Below, one piece after another: positions 43,949 to 52,165 of a stretch of 64,000 nucleotides of DNA. Source of the DNA: Acidihalobacter_A sp037381185 (GTDB lineage Bacteria; Pseudomonadota; Gammaproteobacteria; DSM-5130; Acidihalobacteraceae). Location: positions 1-64,000 of the forward strand of contig NZ_JARRQY010000036.1 of the NCBI RefSeq assembly GCF_037381185.1, written 5' to 3'. The number at the start of each line of letters is the position of its first letter. Positions within the stretch are counted from its first letter, which is position 1. Made by a program: the position numbers and the translations under genes. The notes under the pieces are model-generated. The model was not told where the DNA came from. It saw only the letters and a program-made list of their open reading frames with translations, and searched no databases.

Positions 43949-45063
43949 GTGTTGGTGGGTTGTGTTGCGGCCTTTTTGAACACGGTTTCGTTTGACAGTC
44001 GGGGGCCGTGTCCAGCGCGAATCAGCTGCGGGACGTTTTTGATCCTGCGGCAGTGAAGACGACGTAATTGCTGGCTTGGGTGATCTGTTTCGGGCGCGAT
44101 TCGATGCCTGAGGATTCGCTCTGATTCGGTGATGCGCCCGAGCCTTGTCCCTACGGGCGGACCTCGAGCGCACACCCCATCGCGGGGCACCGCAGGCACT
44201 TGCTATCCTGGCAAAGCCTGCTCGGGCGGCTTCCCTGCCGCCCGACCCCGCGCCGGGGCGCACGCTCGAGGCAAGGCCACACAGGAACCGGGGAGACAAA
44301 ACAGAACGTGCCCCAGCCCTGTGAGTTACACCCAAACCAGTTCAGAATGATTTGGTTTCGGACTTGCGCTGTTTTGACGTTAGGTCCCCCCCTGATCGCT
44401 TGCCTCGCGGGCGTGCGCCTGGGCGGGGATGGCCGGCAGGGCGCCGGCCAAGCAGCTCTTGGCCTGGATGGCTATAGCTGCGAGCCCCGTTCAGGCGTAC
44501 GTTCGCGAGGTTGCCCGTCAGGGACAAGCACAGCACTCTGCACCTGTGCCATTCGCGACTGCAGTGGGTTGGTGTGTGTTCAGGGCAAGGCGCGGTGCGA
44601 AGGCAATGGCCCGAGCCCTTGGCAAGCGCCGCAACGCAGCCATGGGCGCACACCAGCCCACCCGAAGGGCGACACCAGGCTGTCCCGCCCCGGTGTTGCG
44701 TCGCTTGTGAAGGCAATGAGCCTTCCCGGCGCGATGCGCCTTGTGGCGAAATAGCCTGAAGACGCTGCAGCCGTGAATGGCACAGGCGCAGAGTGCTTGG
44801 GGGTGCGTTTCTTTCGCCGGTTTCTTTGCGCACTCAAAGAAAAAATCGCCGGGAGCAATTTTTCGCGCAAACCCCGAAGGGGTGAGGCGCAGGGATGCGC
44901 CGAACAAATCGGCTCGGGCGCGTCACCGAGCCAGAGCGAATCCCCATGCATCGGATCGCGCCCGAAACACGCCGCCACAGCCAGTAAACACGTCGCTCTC
45001 ACTCACGCAGGATCAAAACCGCAAACGCGGATTCGCACCCAAAACCACACCCCAAAAAGCGCG
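43949..45063. repeat. 1.1-kb gene-free block of nested inverted repeats
   Basis: No credible gene. Components: an outer inverted repeat of 109 bases, 44036-44144 against 44911-45019, about 80% matching by eye; a 9-bp perfect pair CCTCGAGCG/CGCTCGAGG (44162-44170, 44263-44271) with CCCC/GGGG inside; a hairpin CGGGCGGC/GCCGCCCG (44223-44244); the direct repeat R2 (44355-44456); an inner inverted repeat, 44531-44564 against 44765-44798, with 30 of 34 matching; and a TTTCTTTG/CAAAGAAA stem near 44821-44841. It lies between the Sel1 gene and glpQ. It looks like repeat elements inserted in or next to each other. Confidence 0.75.
44355..44456 (+). repeat. Dispersed ~100-bp repeat, copy R2
   Basis: Direct-orientation copy of the element at 25421-25519, with three extra C residues in its C-run. 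Here it is placed between the left outer and left inner arms of the inverted-repeat block, showing that this block is a mosaic. Confidence 0.7.
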
Positions 45064-45786
45064 TCAGCGCCCCAACAGAGTCGGCGGATCATCGGTGAAC
45101 ACCGACTCCACGCCCCAGTCGATCAACTGCCGGGCACGGTCGCGATCATTGACCGTCCAGGCACGCACGGCCAGACCGGCCTCGCGCAGCATGGGCGCCA
45201 ACTCGGGGGTGACGATGTTCGCGTCCACATGCCAGGCATCGAGTTCGAGGCTCCGGCTGATCTCGCGCCAGTCCTCGGGAAAATGCTCTGCACCCTGCGC
45301 GCGCGGGTGGTCGGGCAGCAGTCTGTGCATCGTGGCGACGGTGTTGCCGGAGAAGCTCGAGATGATCAGCGACTCGGGCAGCGCGACCGTACGGAGCAGA
45401 TCGGCAACCGCCTCGGCGGTGTCGGTTTCGTGGGTGTCGAGTGGCTTGATCTCGATGTGCATGCCTATGCCGAGACTGCGGCAGAGTTCGATCGTGGCGT
45501 CCAGGCGAGGAATGCGGACGCCGGCGTACTCAGGTCCGAACCAGGCACCGGCGTCGGCCTGTGCGAGCGTGGCCCAGTCGTGCTCGCGCACCGTGCCTGT
45601 CAGGTCGGTGGTGCGCTCGAGTTCGTGATCGTGCATCAGCACCAGCACGCCGTCGCGGGTGAGCTGCGCGTCGATTTCGATCCACGGCAAGCCGAGTCGG
45701 GCGGCCAGTTCGATGCCGGGGAGGGTGTTCTCGGGTGCAAGACGTGCGGCGCCGCGGTGGCCGATAAGCTGGGCTGGGGTTGGCAT
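45064..45786 (-). CDS. glpQ: Glycerophosphodiester phosphodiesterase
   Basis: 240 residues. Hydrolyses deacylated phospholipids (glycerophosphodiesters) to glycerol-3-phosphate and alcohol. TIM-barrel GDPD motifs: IGHRGAARLAPENTLPGIE (about 8-26), EIDAQLTRDGVLVLMHDHELERTT (about 37-60) and EIKPLD (about 115-120). No signal peptide, so it is the cytoplasmic type (UgpQ-like). The ugp uptake operon at 60-64 kb would supply its substrates. Symbol is ugpQ or glpQ; I cannot separate them by sequence alone. Confidence 0.9.
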   Translation of the reverse strand: MPTPAQLIGHRGAARLAPENTLPGIELAARLGLPWIEIDAQLTRDGVLVLMHDHELERTTDLTGTVREHDWATLAQADAGAWFGPEYAGVRIPRLDATIELCRSLGIGMHIEIKPLDTHETDTAEAVADLLRTVALPESLIISSFSGNTVATMHRLLPDHPRAQGAEHFPEDWREISRSLELDAWHVDANIVTPELAPMLREAGLAVRAWTVNDRDRARQLIDWGVESVFTDDPPTLLGR

Positions 45787-45949
45787 GAATGGGTTCCTGA
45801 ATAGGCTTGGGTGACGAGGTCAGAGATGCTGCCAAGGCAGGTGTTTCTGCGCAAGCCTGTCGATGCTCTGAAGGTGCAAATATTCAGTTGCCGGTCTAAT
45901 GTCTCTGATTTGGTGTATCGCTGTGAAGATGGCTCCGGGGAGCTTGCCC

Positions 45950-46480
45950 ATGCTGTTTCCGACGCCTGCCGCCGGTCTCGACGACCCACTTGGAATGCTG
46001 GCCGGTTGCCACCAACGCATCGCCGGCTTTTGCGAAACGCTGGAACGCCTGGAAAATCATCTCGAATCGGCTGGCGCCGACAGCCAGGCGGGTGATGCCG
46101 CCCGGCGCGTCTGTACTTACTTCGACGAGGCCGGCCCGCATCATCATGCCGATGAGGAAGTCGATCTGCTACCCGCGCTGCAACGGCGTGCGCGTACCCC
46201 GGCCGAGCGCGCGGTGGTGGACGAATGGCTGGCTCGAATAGTTGCCGAGCATCTGGGGCAGGACGAGGTCTGGTGTCGCTTGCGGGAGGAACTGCAGGGC
46301 GTGATCGACGGTCACGCCGCGGCCATGCCTGCGGCGTCGGAATTCGTCGCTCTGCAGCGCGAACATTTTCGTTTCGAGGATGCCGAAGTCTTTCCCCTGG
46401 CTCGGACGCTGCTGACCGGCGCCGATCTCCCCGCGCTCGGCCGGGCCATGGCGCGGCGGCGCGGCTTGGCGGGTTCGTAA
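45950..46480 (+). CDS. Hemerythrin-domain protein
   Basis: 176 residues from ATG at 45950, chosen for GGGGAG seven bases upstream; ATG at 45929 is an alternative. The HHE-type pattern is present: LAGCHQRIAGFCETLERL (about 17-34), AGPHHHADEEVDLLPAL (about 63-79), EHLGQDEVW (about 103-111) and LQREHFRFEDAEVFPLA (about 139-155), supplying His and acidic ligands for a diiron centre. Such proteins bind oxygen, NO or iron, or sense redox state. It is convergent with the molybdopterin oxidoreductase gene; no closer functional hint. Confidence 0.85.
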   Translation: MLFPTPAAGLDDPLGMLAGCHQRIAGFCETLERLENHLESAGADSQAGDAARRVCTYFDEAGPHHHADEEVDLLPALQRRARTPAERAVVDEWLARIVAEHLGQDEVWCRLREELQGVIDGHAAAMPAASEFVALQREHFRFEDAEVFPLARTLLTGADLPALGRAMARRRGLAGS

Positions 46481-46497
46481 CCCCGCGCCGCAGATCC

Positions 46498-47742
46498 TCA
46501 GGCGCGTTTGCCTCCGATCCAGGCGTCGTTGGCGTAGCCGTAGCGCTCCCAGGTCCCGACTATCCCGTGATTGGCGACGACGATGCGGTCGACCCATTTC
46601 ACGGACTTGTAGCCGTACATCGGCGGCACCACCAGGCGCAATGGATAGCCGCCCTCGCGCGGCAGCGGCACATCGTCGAGGCGATGGGCGAGCAGCACGC
46701 CCGGGAGTCGGGACTGTTCGAGGGTGAGCTGGTCGACGTAGACGCGGTCGCCGGAGTGGAAGATGAGGTGGGTGGCATCGGCGTGCGCGCCGGCCAGTTC
46801 CAGCAGCGTTTGCGGACGTACGCCGGTCCACAGCACGTTGGGAACGCTCCAGCCGGTCACGCAGGTGAAGGTGCGCTGCTCCCGCACCTGGTCCAGGGCT
46901 TCGAACTGCGCCAGAGTCAGTTCGAGCGGGTGGTCGACCAGGCCCTCGATGCGCAGGCGGAACGTTGTCGGATCAATATCGGGATAGCCGTTGGCATAGG
47001 TGTAGTAGGCCGGAAAGCGCGTCTGGCGGGGGCGCGCCGATCTTACGTTGCCGGTCCTGAGGGCGCCCGCGGCCGGCGTGTCGGCACGCGCCGGCGCTTC
47101 GCCGGCCGGGCTGCCGAGCCAGCTCAGGGCGCCGGCGCCGAGCACCGTAGCGCCGGCAGTGCTCATCAGTGCCTCGCGGCGCGCATAGTCGAAGCGGGCG
47201 TTGAGAGGGTGCTTGCGCTGGAAGGAGAACAGTCGCAGCGCGGCGTGCACCAGCAGCCAGGCCAGCCAGGCGTAGGACATCCAGCCGTGCACGGCGAAGG
47301 CGACGGCGTCCCAGCTTGCCGGGAAGCGGCCCGGCAGCCACAGCGCGAAGCCGCTCAGCGTGACCAGTGCGGTGAGCAGCGCGGTCAGCGACCAGTCCAG
47401 CCAGCGCGGGCGGCGGGGGCTTCCGAGCAGGCCGGCGGCGGCCAGCAGGATCAGGGCGGCGAAGGAGATGCCGCCCCAGGCGTGCACGGTTTCGATCTGC
47501 GGCAGCCAGGCGATCAGGGCGCGGTGCCAGGCTTCGAAGTACAGCGCGGCGCCGGTGAGCATCAGCATCGGGAAACCGAGAATGAAGCCGGCATGCGTGA
47601 GTGCATAGCCGCGCGGCCAGCGGCCGTGGCGCAGAAAGGTGCCGAGGTCCGGATTGTGGCGCAGCAACCGGCCGCGCAGGAGCAGCAGCAGGCCGGCTGC
47701 GAGCAGCGGAACGAGCGCGATGAGCCAGAGCGGTGAGGGCAT
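46498..47742 (-). CDS. Fusion of cytochrome-b-like membrane domain and sulfite-oxidase-like molybdopterin domain
   Basis: 414 residues. The N-terminal part (about 1-175) has four or five helices with His residues (THAGF, VHAWGG, FAVHGW, VHAALRL) placed as in b561-type heme subunits. After a Tat-like RREALMSTAGATVLGAG segment (about 188-205) comes an oxidoreductase molybdopterin domain (about 240-400), where Cys in TFTCVTGWSVPN (about 293-304) would ligate molybdenum. In E. coli MsrPQ and similar systems these are two proteins; here one chain holds both. Substrate may be sulfite, sulfoxides or another periplasmic compound. Downstream of the sigma/anti-sigma genes. Confidence 0.82.
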   Translation of the reverse strand: MPSPLWLIALVPLLAAGLLLLLRGRLLRHNPDLGTFLRHGRWPRGYALTHAGFILGFPMLMLTGAALYFEAWHRALIAWLPQIETVHAWGGISFAALILLAAAGLLGSPRRPRWLDWSLTALLTALVTLSGFALWLPGRFPASWDAVAFAVHGWMSYAWLAWLLVHAALRLFSFQRKHPLNARFDYARREALMSTAGATVLGAGALSWLGSPAGEAPARADTPAAGALRTGNVRSARPRQTRFPAYYTYANGYPDIDPTTFRLRIEGLVDHPLELTLAQFEALDQVREQRTFTCVTGWSVPNVLWTGVRPQTLLELAGAHADATHLIFHSGDRVYVDQLTLEQSRLPGVLLAHRLDDVPLPREGGYPLRLVVPPMYGYKSVKWVDRIVVANHGIVGTWERYGYANDAWIGGKRA

Positions 47743-47869
47743 TGCGTGTCTCTCCCTGCCGGATGCGGAGCACCGGCGATCGGTGCGTTAACGGGCCGGC
47801 AGCGCGGCTGCGGGTCCCTTTACTCTGTATGTCGTCGCAAGGCGGCCGGCACTTACAGCATGAACGGAC

Positions 47870-48640
47870 TCAGAGCGTGATCTGCCGGTAGACGCCGTCC
47901 GCGATACGCAGCAACTGCTTGCGGCCGAGTTTGGCGGAGAGTGCGTAGCCGAGATCGCGGTCGACCCAGTAGAGCACCGAGACGCCGTGTTCCTCGGCAT
48001 ACCGAAAGGCGGTGTCGCTGCCGGCGTGCCTGGGCACGGTGACGTACAGCGTGAGTCGTTCGCCGGCGTTGTTCTCGTACATGAACTGCGCCGCCGGCCC
48101 GGCGTTCGCCGGCAGCAGGCGGCCGCCCATGAGCCGGTAGCCGTACCGTGCGAGATCCGGGGCGCGCAGGCGGTGGCCCAGCCGCTTGGACAGCCAGCCG
48201 AGCAGATGCGGTTCCTGCGCGGCGCCGACCTCGACGGGGTGCATGACTTCCGGGCTGTAGACGGCGTAGGCCATTGCCGCTTCGCGCGGGAGCATGGGCG
48301 GCGCGGCCGCGAGCCGTGCGCCGCCCTGCTGCAGCGTGGTGGCGCCGAACCAGCCGACGCCGCCGCCGAGCATCATCCACAGCACGGCCGCGGCGCGCGC
48401 CAGCAGCGGGGAGCGCCGTGCCGACTGCGGACGGCGCAGGCGCGCCGGCAGCGATTCGTCGAGCACGGCGTCGAAAGTTTCGTGCAGGGTCTTGTGCTGG
48501 CGCCGGTAGGCGGCGGCTCGTGCCGCCAGTTCGGGGTCCGCGTCGAGCTGCGCTTCCACCTCGGCGCGGGCCGCGGCGTCGAGCCGGTCGTCCACGTAGG
48601 CCTGCAGGCGTTCCTCGTCCAAGGGATGCTTGCGGTTCAT
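47870..48640 (-). CDS. Membrane anti-sigma factor
   Basis: 256 residues. Cytoplasmic N-terminus DEERLQAYVDDRLDAAARAEVEAQLDADPELAARAAAYRRQ (split about 7-48) matches zinc-finger-type anti-sigma domains but lacks the His-Cys-Cys ligands. One membrane helix (about 97-116) is followed by a periplasmic domain to the end that may sense stress. Start overlaps the sigma stop by ATGA, the usual paired arrangement. It would hold the ECF sigma inactive until a signal arrives. Confidence 0.85.
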   Translation of the reverse strand: MNRKHPLDEERLQAYVDDRLDAAARAEVEAQLDADPELAARAAAYRRQHKTLHETFDAVLDESLPARLRRPQSARRSPLLARAAAVLWMMLGGGVGWFGATTLQQGGARLAAAPPMLPREAAMAYAVYSPEVMHPVEVGAAQEPHLLGWLSKRLGHRLRAPDLARYGYRLMGGRLLPANAGPAAQFMYENNAGERLTLYVTVPRHAGSDTAFRYAEEHGVSVLYWVDRDLGYALSAKLGRKQLLRIADGVYRQITL

Positions 48641-49128
48641 TTGATCCTCCGGATCCGGTTGTCCTGTTCGCCTTCGAGGGCGCGGCGCAGGCGCTCGCGT
48701 CCGCGCGCCAGGCGCGACATCACGGTGCCCTGCGGAATGCCGAGCACGCGCGCGGTCTCGGCGTAGCTGAATTCCTCCAGCCCGACCAGCAGCACCACTT
48801 CGCGGAACTCGGGTGGCAGCGCGTCGATCGCCGCCAGCAGATCGCGGGCGACCAGCAGGTTTTCCTGCCGTGCACTCACCGGGGCGTCCAGCTCGTCGGT
48901 CCAGGGCAGGGTGGTGCGCTCGGTGCGGAGCTGGTTGACGTAGACGTTGTGCATGAGGGTGAACAGCCAGGCGCGCAGGTCGGTGCCGCGCCGCCACAGC
49001 GAGAATTTCTTCAGCGCACGTTCGAGCGTGTCCTGCACCAGGTCATCGGCGCGCGTGCGGTCGCCCAGCAGGGCGCGGGCGTAGCGCCGCAGGCGCGGAA
49101 TGTGCGGTTCGATCGACGCGTAGTCCAT
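48637..49128 (-). CDS. ECF-type RNA polymerase sigma factor
   Basis: 163 residues. Region 2 (about 8-75: LRRYARALLGDRTRADDLVQDTLERAL, split, then DLRAWLFTLMHNVYVNQLR) recognises the -10; region 4 (about 105-155: LPPEFREVVLLVGLEEFSYAETARVLGIPQGTVMSRLARGRERLR, split) binds the -35. Coupled to the anti-sigma gene. Upstream on the same strand is the secreted NTF2-like gene (57 bases). The regulon is unknown; the molybdopterin oxidoreductase downstream is a candidate. Confidence 0.93.
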   Translation of the reverse strand: MDYASIEPHIPRLRRYARALLGDRTRADDLVQDTLERALKKFSLWRRGTDLRAWLFTLMHNVYVNQLRTERTTLPWTDELDAPVSARQENLLVARDLLAAIDALPPEFREVVLLVGLEEFSYAETARVLGIPQGTVMSRLARGRERLRRALEGEQDNRIRRIK

Positions 49129-49185
49129 CGCGGGTGTCCCGGTCGGGGCCGGACGCGCCGCGGGCGGCGGCGTCCGGCCGGGCGG

Positions 49186-49614
49186 TCAGTATGCGGTAGC
49201 CTTGAGTTTCGGGTCGATCTGCCAGATTTCGTTGACGAGCTTACCGTCGCGGTAGGTCATGACGTAGCGCACCTTGATGTCCTTACTGGCCTTGAACACC
49301 ACATCCGCGGTGACCGTGGCGCCCTTGGGATTGGCGCTCACGCGCAGCTCGTTCACGCTGTGGCCGATGCGCCCGTTGGCCTTGGTGAACTTGGTCCATA
49401 CGCCGCGGATGGCGGCCGGGTTGGCGTAGGCGCCGTCGAGCGGCCCGCCGACCCACTGGAAGACGGCGTTCGGCGCGTAGTCGGCTGCGATCGCCGCCAG
49501 GTTGGCGTCGGCGATTGCCTGCAGATGATGACAGGCATCATCCGCCGGACCGGCGAAGGCGGGCAGGACGGCACCGCCGAGAACGGCGGCAGCGAGAAAG
49601 CGGGTGGTACGCAT
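49186..49614 (-). CDS. Secreted NTF2/SnoaL-like protein
   Basis: 142 residues with signal peptide (RFLAAAVLGGAVLPAFA, cleavage after AFA about 22). Mature part has a cone-shaped NTF2-like pattern: HHLQAIADANLAAIAADYAPNAVFQW (split about 29-54) and YRDGKLVNEIWQIDP (about 121-135). Periplasmic. Family members include enzymes, carriers and accessory proteins; nothing defines this one. It is the first gene of the ECF sigma unit. A GGGAATAA element on the minus strand around 49680-49690 may be the ECF -35. Confidence 0.8.
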   Translation of the reverse strand: MRTTRFLAAAVLGGAVLPAFAGPADDACHHLQAIADANLAAIAADYAPNAVFQWVGGPLDGAYANPAAIRGVWTKFTKANGRIGHSVNELRVSANPKGATVTADVVFKASKDIKVRYVMTYRDGKLVNEIWQIDPKLKATAY

Positions 49615-49717
49615 GATGTGGCTCCTGTGCTCGGACGGCCCCCCTGTGGAGCCGCTTGTCAGGCAAACACTCTGCGGCGTCGTTTATTCCCGGCCGATGT
49701 GAATTTTTTGTCCATCG

Positions 49718-49740
49718 TCTCAAATCAGCGACATTTGAGA
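49718..49740. promoter_or_regulatory. 8-bp perfect dyad between the ECF unit and opgG
   Basis: TCTCAAAT (49718-49725), 7-base spacer, ATTTGAGA (49733-49740), ten bases before the opgG start and in the divergent gap with the NTF2-like gene. Symmetry and spacing suit a dimeric DNA-binding protein or an mRNA hairpin in the opgG leader, where it would sit next to the ribosome site. AT-rich against its surroundings. Confidence 0.5.
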
Positions 49741-49750
49741 GTCCCCTCCC

Positions 49751-51340
49751 GTGCCCCCGAGAATGCGCCCGACATTTCGAATTGGGGAGCATCCGGATTT
49801 GTTGCAGAGGGTTTTCAGCGTTGCGGGAGTGGCCTTGCTGACGGTGTTCATGGCGCCGGCTGCGCTGGCGGCCGGTTTCGGTTTCGAGCAGGCGGTGGCC
49901 AAGGCCGAGGCTCTTGCCAAGCAGCCCTATGCGGCGCCCAAGGCGATTCCGAAGGCGTTGCAGGAACTGGATTACGCCACCTACCGCCATATCCGCTTCA
50001 AACCCGAGCATGCGCTTTGGCGTGCGGCCGATTCCAGGTTTCAGGTGAGTCTGGTTTCGCCGGGTCTGTATTACGGGCACACAGTGAAGATCGACGTGGT
50101 CGACGCCGAAGGCGTGCATTCGCTTGCATACGACAAGCAGGATTTCGAATTTCCCAACCAGAAACTCGCTCAGCAGGTTCCCGACGATCTCGGCTACGCC
50201 GGCTTCAGGCTTAGCTACCCGCTGGGCGACAAGAACGGGCGCACCGGTTTCCTGGTGTTCGCCGGCGCGAGTAACTTTAGCGGCATCGGGCGCGGCAACG
50301 TCTTCGGTCTTTCCGCGCGCGGCATCGCAGTCGATACCGGCCTGCCGTCCGGGGAGCAGTTTCCCCGTTTCGTTCAGTACTGGCTGATCCGCCCCGACGC
50401 CAAGGCGACGTCGATCAAGTTCTACGCGCTGCTGGACGGGAGGAGTCTGACCGGCGCCTACCAGTTCGTCGTCTATCCCGGCGCACCCACGCGATTGCAG
50501 GTCAAGGCGGTGCTGTTCGCGCGCACCGGCGTCAGGCAGCTCGGCGTGGCGCCATTGAGCAGCATGTTCTTCTACGGCAGCAACACCGCCCGCCCGGCCG
50601 GTGAATGGCGTCCCCAGGTGCATGATTCCGGTGGTCTGCTGATTCATAACGGTAGCGGAGAGTGGCTGTGGCGGCCGTTGCTCAACCCGCGCACGCTCAA
50701 GCTCGATTACTTCTCCACGGACAATGTACGCGGCTTCGGCCTGCTGCAGCGCGATACGGCGTTTACCGACTATCAGGATGCCGTCGCCCATTACGAGCGT
50801 CGTCCCAGCGCCTGGGTGACGCCGGATGGAAACTGGGGCAAGGGGCATGTCGTGTTGGTCGAGATTCCAAGCTCGGACGAGACCCACGACAACATCGTGG
50901 CCTTTTGGACGCCGGCCGTTCCGGTGGAGGCCGGGGATCGGCTCGGTTTCGACTACGACATCGCACTGGGTGGTCCCGAGCTTGACGGCGAATCGATGGC
51001 CCGCGTCGTCAAGACCTTCGTCGGGCGTAGTGACACGTCCGGCAAGGGCAAGGCCGACGGTGCCTACCGCTTCGTCGTCGATTTCCGCGGCGGGCTGCTG
51101 GCCAAGCTTCCACCTGCAGCTTCCGTGCAAGGCGTGGTGACTGGGCAGGACGGCACCCAGGTGATCGAGCACTACGTCGAATACATTCCCGCTCTCGAAC
51201 AATGGCGCCTGTCGATCCTGGCCAAGCCGGCCGCCGGCAAGCCCGTCGAGTTGCGCGCCTTTCTCAAGCAGGGCGGGGACACCTTGAGCGAGACATGGAG
51301 TTATGGACTGCCGGAGCGGAACCGCATCGGTGGCAGCTAG
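49751..51340 (+). CDS. opgG: Periplasmic glucan biosynthesis protein OpgG
   Basis: 529 residues from GTG at 49751 (ATG at 49763 is an alternative). Signal peptide (about 20-41, ending ALAAG). The mature protein resembles MdoG/OpgG, which builds branches on osmoregulated periplasmic glucans: FKPEHALWR near the start, LGYAGFRLSYPL (about 150-161), SSMFFYGSN (about 270-278), EWLWRPLLNPRTL (about 304-316), and a C-terminal Ig-like domain. Normal length. Followed by a hairpin over its stop codon, then two small genes and opgH. Confidence 0.93.
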   Translation: MPPRMRPTFRIGEHPDLLQRVFSVAGVALLTVFMAPAALAAGFGFEQAVAKAEALAKQPYAAPKAIPKALQELDYATYRHIRFKPEHALWRAADSRFQVSLVSPGLYYGHTVKIDVVDAEGVHSLAYDKQDFEFPNQKLAQQVPDDLGYAGFRLSYPLGDKNGRTGFLVFAGASNFSGIGRGNVFGLSARGIAVDTGLPSGEQFPRFVQYWLIRPDAKATSIKFYALLDGRSLTGAYQFVVYPGAPTRLQVKAVLFARTGVRQLGVAPLSSMFFYGSNTARPAGEWRPQVHDSGGLLIHNGSGEWLWRPLLNPRTLKLDYFSTDNVRGFGLLQRDTAFTDYQDAVAHYERRPSAWVTPDGNWGKGHVVLVEIPSSDETHDNIVAFWTPAVPVEAGDRLGFDYDIALGGPELDGESMARVVKTFVGRSDTSGKGKADGAYRFVVDFRGGLLAKLPPAASVQGVVTGQDGTQVIEHYVEYIPALEQWRLSILAKPAAGKPVELRAFLKQGGDTLSETWSYGLPERNRIGGS

Positions 51341-51356
51341 GACCGGAAGGTCCTAG
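51337..51356 (+). repeat. Hairpin over the opgG stop codon
   Basis: CTAGGACC-GGAA-GGTCCTAG, a perfect 8-bp stem with a GNRA-type tetraloop, covers the opgG stop codon. There is no T-run after it. It may protect the opgG message or modulate expression of downstream genes rather than end transcription. Confidence 0.5.
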
Positions 51357-51408
51357 GGCAGGAGCAACGGCTTTAACCGCAGTTCTCTTATCGAAAAGGA
51401 GATCCGAT

Positions 51409-51921
51409 ATGACTCGCAACTATGTTGAACTGACGCTTCCGGAGTGGGCCACGCCGTTGGCCGAGGACCTTTTGGGAAGCACCGTTGAGATTACGGCGCA
51501 CGCCAACGACGGCAGGGTCCTGCGGTCGTTCCGCTTCAGTGGCTCGAGCTTCGAGCGTTTGGGCGTCGAGGCCGAACTGATGGAGCGCCGGGTGCCGTTC
51601 GACGTGCACCGGCAGGAAGCCGAAGAAGGCGGTCCGTGCCGCAGCGCCGAACGCCGGGTGCGTTTCGACACCGACGGTGTTCTGGAGGTCGATCTGGAGG
51701 ATATTCCGAACGAAATGGGCAGCGTCTACATCGGTCTGCTCGAAACCGTACACACCACCGGCGAACGGGAGGCGGTCGATGCCTTTCTGCGGGCGGCGAA
51801 GGAGCGCCAGGTGGTCGAGCCTCTCGCCGAGGTGGCGCCGCTGCCAGACCAGATTTCCACGCTGCGCAACGCCGAAGACGCCGCGCGCAAGGCCGGCCTG
51901 CACCAGCGCCGCATTTTGTAG
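51409..51921 (+). CDS. Unknown 170-residue protein between opgG and opgH
   Basis: 170 residues from ATG at 51409 behind AAAAGGAGAT. Opens YVELTLPEWATPLAEDLLGS; the middle is rich in Arg/Glu with beta-prone segments (FRFSGSSFERLGVEAELMERRVPF split) and the tail is helical. No signal peptide or membrane helix, so cytoplasmic. I do not recognise a family. Its place inside the glucan operon suggests a role in glucan synthesis or its control. Codon use and GC look like those of its neighbours. Confidence 0.65.
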   Translation: MTRNYVELTLPEWATPLAEDLLGSTVEITAHANDGRVLRSFRFSGSSFERLGVEAELMERRVPFDVHRQEAEEGGPCRSAERRVRFDTDGVLEVDLEDIPNEMGSVYIGLLETVHTTGEREAVDAFLRAAKERQVVEPLAEVAPLPDQISTLRNAEDAARKAGLHQRRIL

Positions 51922-51931
51922 GCAGTCCGCC

Positions 51932-52165
51932 ATGCGACACGATGAACTGGCACGTCTCACGTTGCGGTCGCTGGCCTATGCAGAACTGTGTACAGATGAG
52001 ATCGAGCGCGACGGGCGCGAAGTGCTGGAGTTGCTGGCGCACTCCGTCGAACGGGACGACGGACGTGCGCTGGAGCGGATGATCGACGACCTGGGCGGAC
52101 ACGCGCCTGCGCCGCAGGTCGGGGCTCGGCCGCCGTTCCTGCGAGGGAGCGTGCGCTATGTCTGA
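51932..52165 (+). CDS. Unknown 77-residue protein coupled to opgH
   Basis: 77 residues from ATG at 51932, ten bases after the preceding stop, and overlapping opgH by 8 bases. Helical, acidic first 50 residues (RHDELARLTLRSLAYAELCTD split) then a Pro/Gly tail. No recognised family, no signal or membrane segment. The overlap with opgH implies translation coupling, which argues that it is a real gene. Confidence 0.55.
   Translation: MRHDELARLTLRSLAYAELCTDEIERDGREVLELLAHSVERDDGRALERMIDDLGGHAPAPQVGARPPFLRGSVRYV

Noticed and set aside
44518..45804. Several open frames on both strands in the 44-45 kb gap, including one of over 300 codons
   Set aside because: They run through inverted repeats and, at the end, antisense to glpQ; compositions are abnormal, frames change between repeat copies and there are no ribosome sites or family motifs.
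46225..47736. A 503-codon plus-strand frame
   Set aside because: Overlaps the hemerythrin gene out of frame and is antisense to the molybdopterin oxidoreductase; Gln/Gly/Arg-rich low-complexity translation.
48274..50214. A 646-codon open frame on the plus strand
   Set aside because: It is antisense to anti-sigma, sigma and NTF2-like genes and then out of frame with opgG, all of which have clear homology; it is a GC-rich shadow.
49538..51202. A 554-codon minus-strand frame opposite opgG
   Set aside because: Fully antisense to a gene with good homology; no motif or start context of its own.
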